Source: Paramacrobiotus richtersi (lineage: Eukaryota; Tardigrada; Eutardigrada; Parachela; Macrobiotidae). Taken from it: a stretch of 27,040 nucleotides of DNA. Position numbers and translations under genes: made by a program. Positions 9,840 to 19,270 of this stretch are shown here, in pieces. How positions within the stretch are numbered: the first letter of the stretch is position 1; each line of letters begins with the position of its first letter. Below the pieces are notes generated by a model, which had not been told where the DNA came from, did not search any database, and worked only from the letters and a program-made list of their open reading frames with translations. The DNA lies in assembly GCA_034698045.1 (NCBI GenBank), contig JAQGAU010000499.1, positions 1 to 27,040 of the forward strand, in the 5' to 3' direction.

Positions 9840-9979
9840 AGAATGCTGTGAAACGACTGATGGGGTGCTTTGGAATACCGCTGAGAATGAATACAGTTGT
9901 GCCGACGGGATCGACCGATAAGCAACGGAGTCTGGAACTTGTAGCCAGAGAAGTTTCGATAATTAGTCAGGATCAATAG

Positions 9980-11377
9980 GATAAAGTTTATAAGTGTACT
10001 GTGATCTGTCATTTAATCCTTTGGTTCGTGTTGACTTATGTTGAAATAAAGCAGTTCAGTACGTACGGCTTATGGTTTTGAGTTCCGTTAAGGTCTTTCA
10101 GTCCATTAGAAGGCTGCAGCATAACGTCAAAATAGTACTTCATCGGCGAGAAAAACCTACATCCAGCAGGCCGAAAGCAGTGTAGTTGGCTTGGTTGAAT
10201 TCTGATCACCGGATTCTAACACCTGAAACTATAAACAAAGGATGGCCGGTCACATAATAATATTATTATGTTTCTGATTTGTGGGTTAACGTCCATCTCG
10301 CCCACTCTCCATGGTTCAGTCTCTGACGATTCCGGGATCGTTCACCCTGATTAAACGTACCTTCTTTGTGTCGCTTGGTAAAGGTTGCTTTTAACCCGAA
10401 CTTCGAGCCGAAAGCACGCTGCATACCGGTTAAAACAAGCCAGCTTAAGCGTATGAAATTCAACGGCAACAATCGCATGTACACATTTGTAACCGAGTGT
10501 CCGGCCTGTAGGACACTCTGGGGAAAAGTGTCCGGCCTGTTGGAAACAACAGAACACTTCAGGGAAAAGTGTCCGGCTGTCGGAACATGCCTAAGAAATG
10601 TATCCGGGTTAGGTTGAAACGCCAGAGGGGATCCGGAGGTAAACAAATCTTGGGTGGGCAAAATTACGGCGGACGTTTTTTCGGCCCTCCGGACGGTATT
10701 AGCGGTTGCGGAGGAAAAGTGCCCGGCGGACAGGTTTTCCGTCCGGACAGTTTTAGCGGTTACAAGTTAGCAGACTGGGAAATTCGTCTGCTGCAAAGAT
10801 TTTTACATACTATGTGTGCGTGTTTTTATACAGACAGAAGTCAATATCCATTGGTTTCATTTAACACAGGTGTCCGCGACAGTTCACTTCCTGCAAAGCT
10901 GTACAGTTGATAGGAATGTACTTTGATAGAAATTGTCGAATAGTTTCTTCATCTATTAGATTGAAAAGCAATTATGGAAGCGATCGTGTCAATAAGGACC
11001 CGCAGAAGTATGTATGTGACGTGATATGCCCATCGACCCGCGTCACTTTGTTCCGAAACACTGGCTCCCAACAAGTCGTCCCAGTTCCTGGACTACATTT
11101 CGTCCAACAACCATAACTTTATATTCGTACCACGACCTCAATAATATTACAGTAGATATGTTTAATTTTTCCAGCGCAAAAAAGTTGTTTGTGGAAAAAG
11201 ACATTCATGTTTTTTCTTAAACACGCAGACTTAGAATAGCAGTTTTGTGCAGCTCAGCATTTATATTCTGTCCTTAAACTCTTCAAACACACACACCCAG
11301 TGGCGCCACCGTGTAGAATATGTACGGTCTGCAGTTAGCTTGTAAACCGTACTCAGTTTGCTGCCGTCGATGGCTGG
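9980..11377. other. Convergent intergenic region between GPCR B and secreted-protein copy 3
   Basis: No gene is supported. It holds the 3' flank of GPCR B, an 18-base perfect palindrome CATAATAATATTATTATG near 10253-10270 and the GC-rich repeat at 10480-10760. A 131-codon minus-strand ORF (10266-10661) covers the repeat and reflects it rather than a protein. Confidence 0.5.
10495..10760. repeat. GC-rich degenerate repeat block
   Basis: A motif GGGGAAAAGTGTCCGGCCTG or variants occurs about 10519, 10561 and 10713, with further TCCGG/CCGGA pieces in between. Base composition is distinctly richer in G than the surroundings. No terminal inverted repeat was found, so the origin (satellite or transposon debris) is unknown. 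Confidence 0.5.
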
Positions 11378-12207
11378 CTAGGAGCTTTTATCCCAGCGCA
11401 GAAAAGGGTGACCGAATAACAGTCCTCCCGGGTGGGTGCGTCTGTTTCTGCAAAAAACAGCATAGTGTTGTATGCTAGTCCGTGTTATTCATCAAAGGTC
11501 TCTAGAACATACGAGACCGTTCTGCAGAACATAATAGAAACCTGTAAACTGTTAATATGACCGCGTACTTATCTTTATATTCCACAATTTCGGATTTTGG
11601 TAACTGGACTTGCTTGTATGCTGGTTCTTCAGGCCGGGCGGCCGTTAGGGCTGGAGCTTGTATTAGCATACCCAGATTCACCAGCTTCTTTACCGAGGAC
11701 CAGGATTCCAGTAGACTCTTGGCAGACAAACCAGCATCAATCTGGGTAACTCTGGAGCAGTCTATGCGAGAACAAACAAATGACATTAAATGAACGCCAT
11801 TGCCAGAAGAAACGTCGCCAAAGCAGCTCGGATACTACAGAAGCTATGAGCATTTGATGCTAACTGTATTTAGATGAAGAATGTTCATCATGCCGGGTAT
11901 TACAATAATATAATGCTGGAGCGCAGTAGAAATGCCGGTGCTGCGATATGTATCAAGTATGCATTGACACAGCCAGAAGCAATCGCCGTTGCCTTGTTGG
12001 CCTTTTTCTCAAGCCTAAGTATCCAACATCGCTTACCTTACCGTATGTTTTCACTGGGAACTTATCAAACCTTGTCCACTCGCAAAGGTCACCGCAGTAA
12101 ACCTGGACATTCCTTCCCCGGCATGCGCGAACTGATTTCGCAAACACGAGTGTTTCACACACTAGGAGGCTTATAATTATCGCAGAGGCCGTTTCCTTCG
12201 TTCCCAT
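11378..12207 (-). CDS. Small secreted cysteine-containing protein, copy 3 (three coding exons)
   Basis: Minus-strand exons are 12207-12042, 11761-11569 and 11447-11378, giving 142 codons plus stop. Exon 1 encodes a clean signal peptide (MGTKETASAIIISLLVCET to about residue 23) followed by VRACRGRNVQVYCGDLCEW and DKFPVKTY. Donor is ACG|GTAAGG and acceptor is CGCATAG|AC, restoring Y-D-C-S-R-V. Exon 2 holds SWSSVKKLVNLGMLIQ and a Pro/Ala/Glu linker and ends at AA|GTACGC. Exon 3 follows a strong CTGTTTTTTGCAG acceptor and encodes NRRTHPGGLLFGHPFLRW then DKSS. The Arg-Arg before THPGG is a possible prohormone-convertase site. Mature cysteines are spaced C-x8-C-x3-C-x14-C, enough for two disulfides. 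It is divergent from GPCR C, 1.3 kb away, the only module with both partners intact. Confidence 0.8.
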
Positions 12208-13385
12208 TTTAAGCTGTCGCTAAAGTAGGTTTTACAACAGCCTCTGCGCACTAAATGATGTAATCAACGCTGTAAAGTTTGTGCATGAAGAGTGCCGCTG
12301 ATAAACACGGGGTCAAAAACAAGAACATCCTGTTATACGCATAGTGACGTCGTATACATCCTGTTTCGTGCTACCGAACTGCGTCGCAAAATGATCCCCT
12401 ACCATGAACTGGGAAAATAGCTTTGCCGGTACAATAGCTTGCCGTGCGTGGTAAATCCTGACGGAATTCTCCCTTTGAGCGAGGAAGAAGAAGTGTTTCT
12501 GCCACAAGTTGTGGATACCACGTCACGGTATATGTCACTAGTAATATGAATGCTTCTCCTTTTTCATTTTACGGCAGTATGCATGACACAACGGCGGCTA
12601 TATATGTACTTCATAACTCGGCTAATCGTAATGCTTTCAATACCAACGTTATAAAAGCATGTGCTATGGAGACTTTTGTGAATCCAACGTACCGCGGCTC
12701 CCAACTAAGTATTTCATATTCGGATATACTGGATAGCGTATACTGCTTAGCAGAGCGTGGGCGTAAAACTTCTGCTTTCGTTTTTGTTTGCATGCGAAAA
12801 ATTGTTCTCTGTTTCTTCCCTTTCCTCTGTAAATGTTCTCCTGCTTATAACTAGTCGTTTCTATCCCAAACTAAGCAAAAAACATTGCCGTGGTATAAGA
12901 AGAAGACGATCGCTTTCTTTTCAGATACAGGTAAACAATACGCTGCCCGATACGACAGTAATACGTCCACTACCAAACGGTTGTCACCAGATGGTTGTCA
13001 GTTGCCTTGTATCGTGGGAGATGTGCTTCCTAGAACGTCATCGAGGGAACCTCAATGGACTAAAACAATGGCTGTTTTAGAGGAACCGCCTATATCTGCC
13101 GCGAAATGTCAACGGATTTCCTGTAAACCCAGTTGATATACGTATATAGAGAACGAGTGGTCGTCTACAATGGCAACGTAAACTGAATAAGAAAGACAGA
13201 AGTGATCAATCGCACGGGGAATTGTTCGTACGCACAAAAAGATTTATGGCTTTCTTTTTGGATACTGTACAGCTAAACACTAGAAAAGGTAGAAGTGGCA
13301 GATAATAATATCTGTGTGTGACGTGGCATTTCTTTCTGAATGTCTTGCCGAAATCAGTACCTTCAAGACAGGTGACGTAGGCGTA
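12208..13385. other. Divergent spacer of module 3
   Basis: This separates the start codons of secreted-protein copy 3 and GPCR C. The part at 12345-12540 is the block shared with module 1, with CRE-like TGACGTCG near 12346 and ACGTCA at 12520-12525. The part at 12985-13080 is shared with module 2 and with the GPCR A fusion junction. Several ORFs of about 100 codons overlap on different frames and are not conserved in the other modules. Confidence 0.5.
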
Positions 13386-13475
13386 GTTACAGGCCACCTC
13401 CGCAGTCGTAACCTTTATGTGTAAAAGCTTTCACTGGCCAGTATAAAACTGTGTTCTTGACGGTAATCTCCTAGC
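13386..13475 (+). promoter_or_regulatory. Core promoter of GPCR C (TATA box)
   Basis: TATAAAA at 13442-13448 lies about 76 bases before the ATG at 13518. GGCCACCTCCGCAGTCG precedes it and TTCTTGACGGTAATCTCCT follows, matching the block ahead of GPCR B. A decayed relative (AAAGCTTTCTACTGGCC, TATA lost) is at about 19272-19310 ahead of GPCR D. Confidence 0.65.
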
Positions 13476-13517
13476 TATTTTCAGATTCGGGTTTCAGGCT
13501 GTCACCTTCCGGAAAAT

Positions 13518-14561
13518 ATGTCAGCAAACAACAGCACAAATCTGGTAGCCGCTCCTGAAGTAGCGCCAGTTTGGGAAATGGTGCTAATTGGTACCGTTAC
13601 CATCGTAGCCATAGTGGCCAACTTTACGGTAATCTGCGCCTTTTTGCTTGACCGGCGCGTCCGCACCGCGTTTAACTACTATCTTTTTAACTTAGCATGC
13701 GCTGATTTTATCGTGGGCAGTATGGGTATGACAAATTATGCCATCTATACTTACTACAATTATTGGCCATTGGGATATGCTGCCTGCACCATTTGGTTCT
13801 ATTTTGATGGGCTGGGCTCGTGTCTGACATTACAGTCTGTCACCCTCATAGCTTTTGACCGCCTCTGGGCCGTGACCTTTCCGGTTTCGTACAAGCGGTA
13901 TCATACATACAAAAAATCGTGGATTGCCATTGGTTTCATTTGGGTGCTGACTCACGTTCTCCTTGTGCCGTCTTTGACTTACTATCGGCTATATATTGGG
14001 ATCTATGAGGATCCGAATGAATGCTACTGGGATACGTTCTTAACTCCACGTTTTGCCAGTCCATTTCACATTATCGCAGCGTTATTGTGGACACCTGCCA
14101 TTTTGACTGTTCTGGCCTACTGCGCGACAACGTATCAAATCTACCGTAGAAGATTGTTCCGCAGCCATGTACAAAAGCAGAACGACACAATCCCTGCAAA
14201 CCGGGACATTAAGCGAGTTAAGAAAGAGCGGCAAATTTATCTGTTGCTGACGTTGTTGTGCTGCGCACTCGTTATTATGGAAACGCCTTACTTCTGCTAT
14301 GAGGCACTGTCAATGAGCACTGGTTATAATAATTTCGGTTTTGTTACTATTACATATTGGATGGTCTACAGCTTATCGGCGATCAATCCGTTTCTTTTCA
14401 ATATCGCAAGTCCTGAGATGAAGAATGCTGTAAAACGACTGATGGGGTGCTTTGGAATACCGCTGAGGATGAATACGGTTGTGCCGACGGGATCGACCGA
14501 TAAACAACGGAGTCTCGAACTCGTATCTAGACCAGTTTCGACACTTCAGCAGACGCATTAA
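13518..14561 (+). CDS. GPCR C: intact aminergic-like rhodopsin-class receptor
   Basis: Intronless, 347 residues, at the plasma membrane by family. The N-terminus has sequons at Asn4/Asn5. TM1 spans about 19-44 (Asn35 = 1.50), TM2 about 54-79 (Asp63 = 2.50) and TM3 about 90-115 (Cys90 = 3.25, Asp97 = 3.32, DRL 114-116). TM4 spans about 135-155 (Trp142), TM5 about 182-209 (Pro193, Tyr201), TM6 about 237-262 (Glu237 = 6.30, Pro257 = 6.50) and TM7 about 273-296 (Trp281 = 7.40, Tyr284 = 7.43, NPFLF 290-294). Cys169 in loop 2 would pair with Cys90. Asp3.32 plus Trp7.40/Tyr7.43 is the signature of biogenic-amine and acetylcholine receptors, so a small cationic ligand is a reasonable guess. Odd points: DRL for DRY, NPxxF for NPxxY, and Glu255 where the toggle Trp6.48 should be (Val in A and B). 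The third loop is only about 27 residues. Subfamily cannot be fixed from sequence alone. Confidence 0.9.
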   Translation: MSANNSTNLVAAPEVAPVWEMVLIGTVTIVAIVANFTVICAFLLDRRVRTAFNYYLFNLACADFIVGSMGMTNYAIYTYYNYWPLGYAACTIWFYFDGLGSCLTLQSVTLIAFDRLWAVTFPVSYKRYHTYKKSWIAIGFIWVLTHVLLVPSLTYYRLYIGIYEDPNECYWDTFLTPRFASPFHIIAALLWTPAILTVLAYCATTYQIYRRRLFRSHVQKQNDTIPANRDIKRVKKERQIYLLLTLLCCALVIMETPYFCYEALSMSTGYNNFGFVTITYWMVYSLSAINPFLFNIASPEMKNAVKRLMGCFGIPLRMNTVVPTGSTDKQRSLELVSRPVSTLQQTH

Positions 14562-15826
14562 GATTATTAAGAAGCTGTCAATGCCCGCCATATCCTGATC
14601 AACGCCGAAAGCGATGTATCCATGTCTCCTGGTCCACCACCTGATGATATAAACAAAGGACTGTCATGCATCTGTCTATGGTTTAACCTTTATCTCGATA
14701 TTATAACCCACTCACTTCGTACATAAATTTGTACATGCTTCGTCTATGCGTTTCCTGTATCCCTTCCCCTAATAATTATACTAAATCTTCACTTCGGTTG
14801 GTTGTTTCACTTGGCAGCTGTTTTCTACAATAACAGTCTGATTCTCGAACTAAAGTATCGCTCGACGACTGATTAACGGCTAATAATGATAAGACAATCT
14901 AATGCGGACAAACACGATCCTAACTCACAAACGTTAATAAGTTCTTCTAAGTGGTGCGGCATTCAGCATATTCAAACAGAATCCTTATGAACTGTTATAC
15001 TGTATACGCTGAGAGAAGCCCACATTAAAAGTAATACGAAAATCAAGATTATCGATTTTGTATTTGGTGTTTGAGTCCGTTATCATTGATGCGCAGTTTC
15101 GTACCCTACATAGTCTGGAAAAGTAGGTTTTTGGTGTCTTTGTTTTCTTCCCCATTATTACGCAATTTCTGGCACTATATACTCAGAAAAACTGAGTTTT
15201 CGGGCTTTGTATGTCCATCAACATTACTGCACAATTTCCGGATCTATGTATATATGAAGACTGAAAGGTCACAGTTCTAGAGAAAACCTGACCTACCACG
15301 CCTTAATCATTTACGATAAAGTCACAACTTTATCTGTGTTTGCGAATTCATTGCACGAATTTCAACAATACCTATCGCTTTTACTCATGTGACAATCGCA
15401 CGCAACGTAAGAAAGCAATAAGCCTGAATTCTGACGACGCCATATATACCAGAAATTAGCAAATGTCGTTTTCGCTTCGGCCATTCAGTACTTGCAGTAG
15501 CGGAGTGCACTTTTTGCATGTTTGTTACACGCTTATTTACTAGCAGTACAAGGGTAATCATGGCTTTAACTTTAAGAAAATTCTGTAAATATTAGTAGTA
15601 AAGTCGGGATTTGTTCTCGTATGGGTTGTCAATCGGCCACCACAATGTCCAGCCATTTAGTGCCATGGGTTTGCTTGCTCGTTAATAAACTAAACTAACA
15701 CGGCAAAACAAGAGTAACCCCTTTACCTGACCAAAAGAAGTCTGATTTTGACATGCGAACGAGAACAGCGGTTGCGCCACGCTGGAAACATGTGAAGTTT
15801 GCAGTTAGCTAAAGGACAAAGGTCAG
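14562..15826. other. Convergent intergenic region between GPCR C and secreted-protein copy 4
   Basis: It contains the 3' flank of the receptor and a 69-base tandem triplication at about 15040-15250. Otherwise nothing is recognised. No AATAAA lies close behind the receptor stop. Confidence 0.5.
15040..15250. repeat. Three degenerate 69-bp tandem units
   Basis: CATTGATGCGCAGTTTC (15084), CATTATTACGCAATTTC (15153) and CATTACTGCACAATTTC (15222) mark three units exactly 69 bases apart. The flanking bases of each unit are also alignable. The period is a multiple of three and one plus frame stays open across it (about 15071-15280), but there is no ATG in good context. Confidence 0.6.
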
Positions 15827-17998
15827 TTAAAGGCCGTAGATGGCTTGCAAAGAAGGTCTTTTCCAACGCAGAAACGGGTGACCGAACAGCAGTCCCCCTG
15901 GGTGAGCGCGTCTTGAGCTAGAAAAAGCAGTTTGTTAACTGTTTATTGGTAAGGATTTGATTAAGCTAAGACTCTTAAATATCCGAGACCAGAACAATGA
16001 CGGCTTACTTCTTTCTCCACTGAACAGATTCAATCTTTGGTATTTCCACTTGTTCGTATGCTAGTTCTTCAGGCTGAGCGGCCGTCAACGGTGAACCTTG
16101 AAGGAGCATACCAAGGTTGACCAATGTCTTTACCGTAGACCAGGAATCCAGTAGCCTCTTGGTAGCAGGGCCAGAATTCATAACAGGAACTCTGGAGCAG
16201 TCTGTATAATAATTAGAATACCCATTTTGATCACAAGAAGTTTTCCCGTACAGAAGATTTTGCTCTCTTCCCGAGCTGGGTCATTGTTATTCAGTTTGAT
16301 CGTTACAATTATTGTGTACACCTCTGATGATCGCGCTGCTGCAACTGAACATGGCATGATCAGTACAACGAAGGGGGCCGACAACTAGACACTTCGAGTT
16401 TACGGTTCCAACAACTAGACACCTAATGCTCGTCTTGTGGTGATCAAATGCGTGCGTCCATAGAATGTTTGCGCGAGTTGCGAGCAAAGCAAGACTGAAA
16501 CAGACAGGCCTCTCTGCACCTCTGTCTCGAAAGAGCCGCAGAGAGGCCTGTCTGTTCTGTGTCTCGCCATGGCGCTACTCGGCGGCGACTGTGCGTATGA
16601 AAGCCGCATTCAGTCAGCACACACGGGCAATAAGTGTCTAGTTGTTGGAACAGTAAACTCACGGCGTCTAGTTGTCGGCCCCCTTCGTTGTACACAGTTT
16701 CTTTGGGCCGAAACAGCCCATTAACAGTAATAAAACCATGTGCTGCCGACATTTCTGTCCGCTAAGAATCGCAGTGGATGTTGCCTTCGATCTAAAGAAA
16801 CACGGAAACTCTGCGACGTTCGGCTTTCGTATGCCGCGCGAGGCCCGTCAAAAGGTTACAACTCTCTAAAGGCCGAAATTTCGCTTAAAAGGTCTGCAAG
16901 AAGTGTTTAAAGATTTTCTATCATTCTATAAAGATGCCAAACGATCTTTAAACAATGCGGACTTTTCTAAACGATCTTCTTCTTGATGGTAAAACTGTCA
17001 GCTGTATAGACTGGTGTCATTCTTTAAAAACCGGCGTATTTCTTCAATGTGAAACAGTGTCTTTACAGCAAGCGGCTGAACGGAGCGAACATTAGTCTTC
17101 AAAGATCGGTGCCATGTCTTTAACCACTAGCCGAACAGATATTTGTAGAAGTCTTTAACACTAACAGTTGTTCCACTTCTGACGGGCCTCGCGCTTCATA
17201 CTTTCGGGCTGATTTGATAAAGAAACGCTGCGAGATTCATATTTCGGTTTCTTATCAAAATTAAAAACAAAGAAACACAGTGACATTTACACTTCCGGCT
17301 GTTACCTTACAGAGACAGAGAAACACGCTGACATTGACTTTCCGGCTGTTACATAACAGGAACCGAGAAACCTAGCGTTTCTCGCCGTTTCCTTACACTG
17401 AGAGAGAAACACAGCGACAGTTGCACTTCCGGTTGTTACCTTACAGAAACAGATAAACCCAATGGCATTACACTTCTGGCGGTTACCCAGCTGAAACAGA
17501 CAACCATAGCGACATTTACATTTTTAGCTGTTACGCAGATTGCCAATCATTTACCTCTCTGTACATGTAAAACTACCAGCGCAGCATACGAAAACTGCAA
17601 GTAAATCACCTATGTAAGCTATAACTGATGACAAAGAGCTGATATCACGAATTGTTGTTAGCCAATGGTGTAAGTTATTAACCTGGCTATTTCGGTAAGT
17701 TAGGGACTTCTGATGTTTCTGCACAGTTCAGCTTACTGGTTATGCTAAAAGAAGGCTGTACAAATAATGCCACTTTCACACGCCAGCGACGTAAAAATTA
17801 CAGTGAATAGAGCTCTTCTGAAAGTCTCGGAATCTTACCGTATGTTTTCCTTGGAAACTTGTCAAATCCTGTCCATATGCAAAGGTCACCGCAGTGGACA
17901 CTCCTTCCCTGGCAAGCGCGAACTGATTTTCCAAGAACGGCTGTTTGACACAATAAAATGTTTATGATCAGCGATAAAATCGTTTTCATCGTTCCCAT
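15827..17998 (-). CDS. Small secreted cysteine-containing protein, copy 4 (three coding exons)
   Basis: Minus-strand exons are 17998-17839, 16201-16009 and 15917-15827, giving 147 codons plus stop. Exon 1 is MGTMKTILSLIINILLCQT (signal peptide to about residue 23), then VRACQGRSVHCGDLCIW and DKFPRKTY, with C-x6-C-x3-C spacing (two residues shorter than copies 1 and 3). Donor is ACG|GTAAGA and acceptor is TTATACAG|AC, giving Y-D-C-S-R-V. Exon 2 has SWSTVKTLVNLGMLLQ and ends AA|GTAAGC. Exon 3 (acceptor TTTTTCTAG) encodes NSRRAHPGGLLFGHPFLRW, then KRPSLQAIYGL. Here the invariant segment is bounded by RR and KR, ideal prohormone sites, and a nine-residue C-terminal extension follows. Intron 1 is 1.64 kb, swollen by an inverted-repeat element and a minisatellite. 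It is divergent from the decayed GPCR D. Confidence 0.8.
16363..16693. mobile_element. Foldback/MITE-like element with nested palindrome
   Basis: Imperfect terminal inverted repeats of about 62 bp (16363-16424 and 16632-16693) start GTACAACGAAGGGGGCCGAC. Each arm contains the direct subrepeat ACAACTAGACAC twice. An inner inverted pair, ACAGACAGGCCTCTCTGC (16500-16517) and its complement (16537-16554), would make a second hairpin. There is no coding capacity. A TA duplication (Tc1/mariner style, TA|CAACG...CGTTG|TA) is possible but hidden in the repeat. It lies in intron 1 of secreted-protein copy 4. Confidence 0.75.
16780..17194. repeat. Inverted-repeat block in intron 1 of copy 4
   Basis: A perfect 15-base pair, GCGCGAGGCCCGTCA (16836-16850) and its complement (17180-17194), extends outward imperfectly (TTCGGCTTTCGTATG against CATACTTTCGGGCTG). 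The interior is rich in CTTTAA/TTAAAG motifs, for example around 16905-16955 and 17100-17155. It resembles a degenerate foldback transposon. No target duplication was identified. Confidence 0.55.
17222..17538. repeat. Degenerate 48-bp minisatellite
   Basis: Units begin at about 17222, 17272, 17320, 17367, 17406, 17454 and 17501. A consensus unit starts GAAACACAGYGACATTTACA and continues CTTCCGGCTGTTACCTTACAG. The unit at 17367 is 39 bases long, the others 47-50. It lies entirely in intron 1 of secreted-protein copy 4 and abuts the inverted-repeat block, whose left flank contains a related GAAACACGGAAAC. Confidence 0.7.
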
Positions 17999-19270
17999 TG
18001 TAGGTTTTCACAAAAGTGCCTTATGGAGTGAATACTTCAATGAGTATTGTGCAGTTTAAACATAAAAAATATACGATTTACGAAAGTGACCCGGAACGGA
18101 AACAGCCTGTCACACGCGTGAACATTCGAGATGCATAACACATAAATCATAAAAAAGAGAATATAGGCATCTCATCTTTATATCCGCCATAATGCGACAT
18201 TTCGCATGCTTAGACAACTGTGATCACAACACGCGTTAGCTCTCACTGGCGTCACATCGATATGTAATATCATTATTGCAGTCATCCGCTGTTAGTAGTA
18301 ATTAATACTAATTAGGATTCTGCATATTTTAATTCGCTTGCGTTTCGAGATACCGCTCTTCCTTATAGCAAGAAGCGACTTGTGTGATTGTACGTAATCG
18401 AACTTGCAGTATTGAATTCGTTTGTAACCGATGCGACTGAACAAATTTCTTTACGCGGTATATGCAGTATTATAATGCAAATGACGTACTGAGGGTCACA
18501 TTCTGCTACAAAACTGCAGCTATTGATTGTCATAATTAGCACTGGCTCTGACTCGTTCAGTGATACGGTACGAGTACGTCGAAAAAGTCCTTTTGGTTTC
18601 GTGAAATAAGGGCGATGGGAAGCTCAAATCAAGCGCGTCAGTGTCAAATCAAATTACTTTATAACAAAAATAGCTGCTCCGATTTGCGAGACACCGATGG
18701 CGGTTATTGCACACAGGCAAACTTATCGCACGTATACAAAATTAATACCCCGAAATTTCAAAAATGACACATCAGTGCCGAAGCAAATAAAACATCTGCC
18801 ATTCCGTTAGTATAAAAAAATAAAAACCAAAGCAGTCTGTGCTATTCTTGTCGTTAAAAAGTGCCCTAATACGTTATGCATTCTACAACAGATGTGCCAT
18901 ACAGTACATGATGCAATATTAGCCACGTTTCGCTCACAATCAAATGGATGTAGCGAAAACAAAAAAAGTATCAACATTCTTTGTTAGTCAACCAAACCAA
19001 ACTAAAGCGATTTCCGTACCGAAAACCGTCACGGTACGTGTCACCATATTTAAGCATAAGTAGTTTTTTTTCACGTAAACATTTTCTGCAGTAAAATAAT
19101 GCGGCCAAAAGATGCTTACAATGTTTTAACGGCTACCTGACCTCTAGATAAACGGCTCTCTGACGGATATCAAATTTCGCAAGTGCAGTAGTTTCCAAGT
19201 CGCCGTCAAACGCTGCATTTGACAAAACACTGTTTAAACGGCCGGTGCTAGTGTCACAGTACGATTAAGG
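17999..19270. other. Module 4 spacer
   Basis: Positions about 18120-18430 correspond to 4490-4830 of module 1, including CTCATCTTTATATCC. The remainder up to the GPCR D remnant is AT-rich with no supported gene. The divergent arrangement of the other modules is kept. Confidence 0.5.

Noticed and set aside
10266..10661. 131-codon minus-strand ORF with repeated AGH motifs
   Set aside because: The repetition comes from the GC-rich DNA repeat. There is no signal, domain or splice context.
11378..11447. Alternative reading of exon 3 in another frame (TREDCYSVTLFCAG-like, cysteine-rich)
   Set aside because: It is open in copies 3 and 4 and looked attractive, but the exon 2 donor phase (2) selects the HPGGLLFGHPFLRW frame. 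That frame is also the one conserved synonymously in all three copies.
11557..11793. Plus-strand ORF over exon 2 of copy 3
   Set aside because: It is the antisense shadow of the minus-strand exon, whose protein is the conserved one.
12042..12207. Exon 1 using the downstream AAG|GTAAGC donor instead of ACG|GTAAGG
   Set aside because: The AAG donor gives phase 0 and runs into a stop early in exon 2. ACG|GTAAG is present in all four copies and keeps the frame.
12546..13136. Overlapping ORFs of 60-107 codons in the module 3 spacer
   Set aside because: They lie on several frames of both strands, have no conserved counterpart in spacers 1, 2 or 4, and no splice or domain support.
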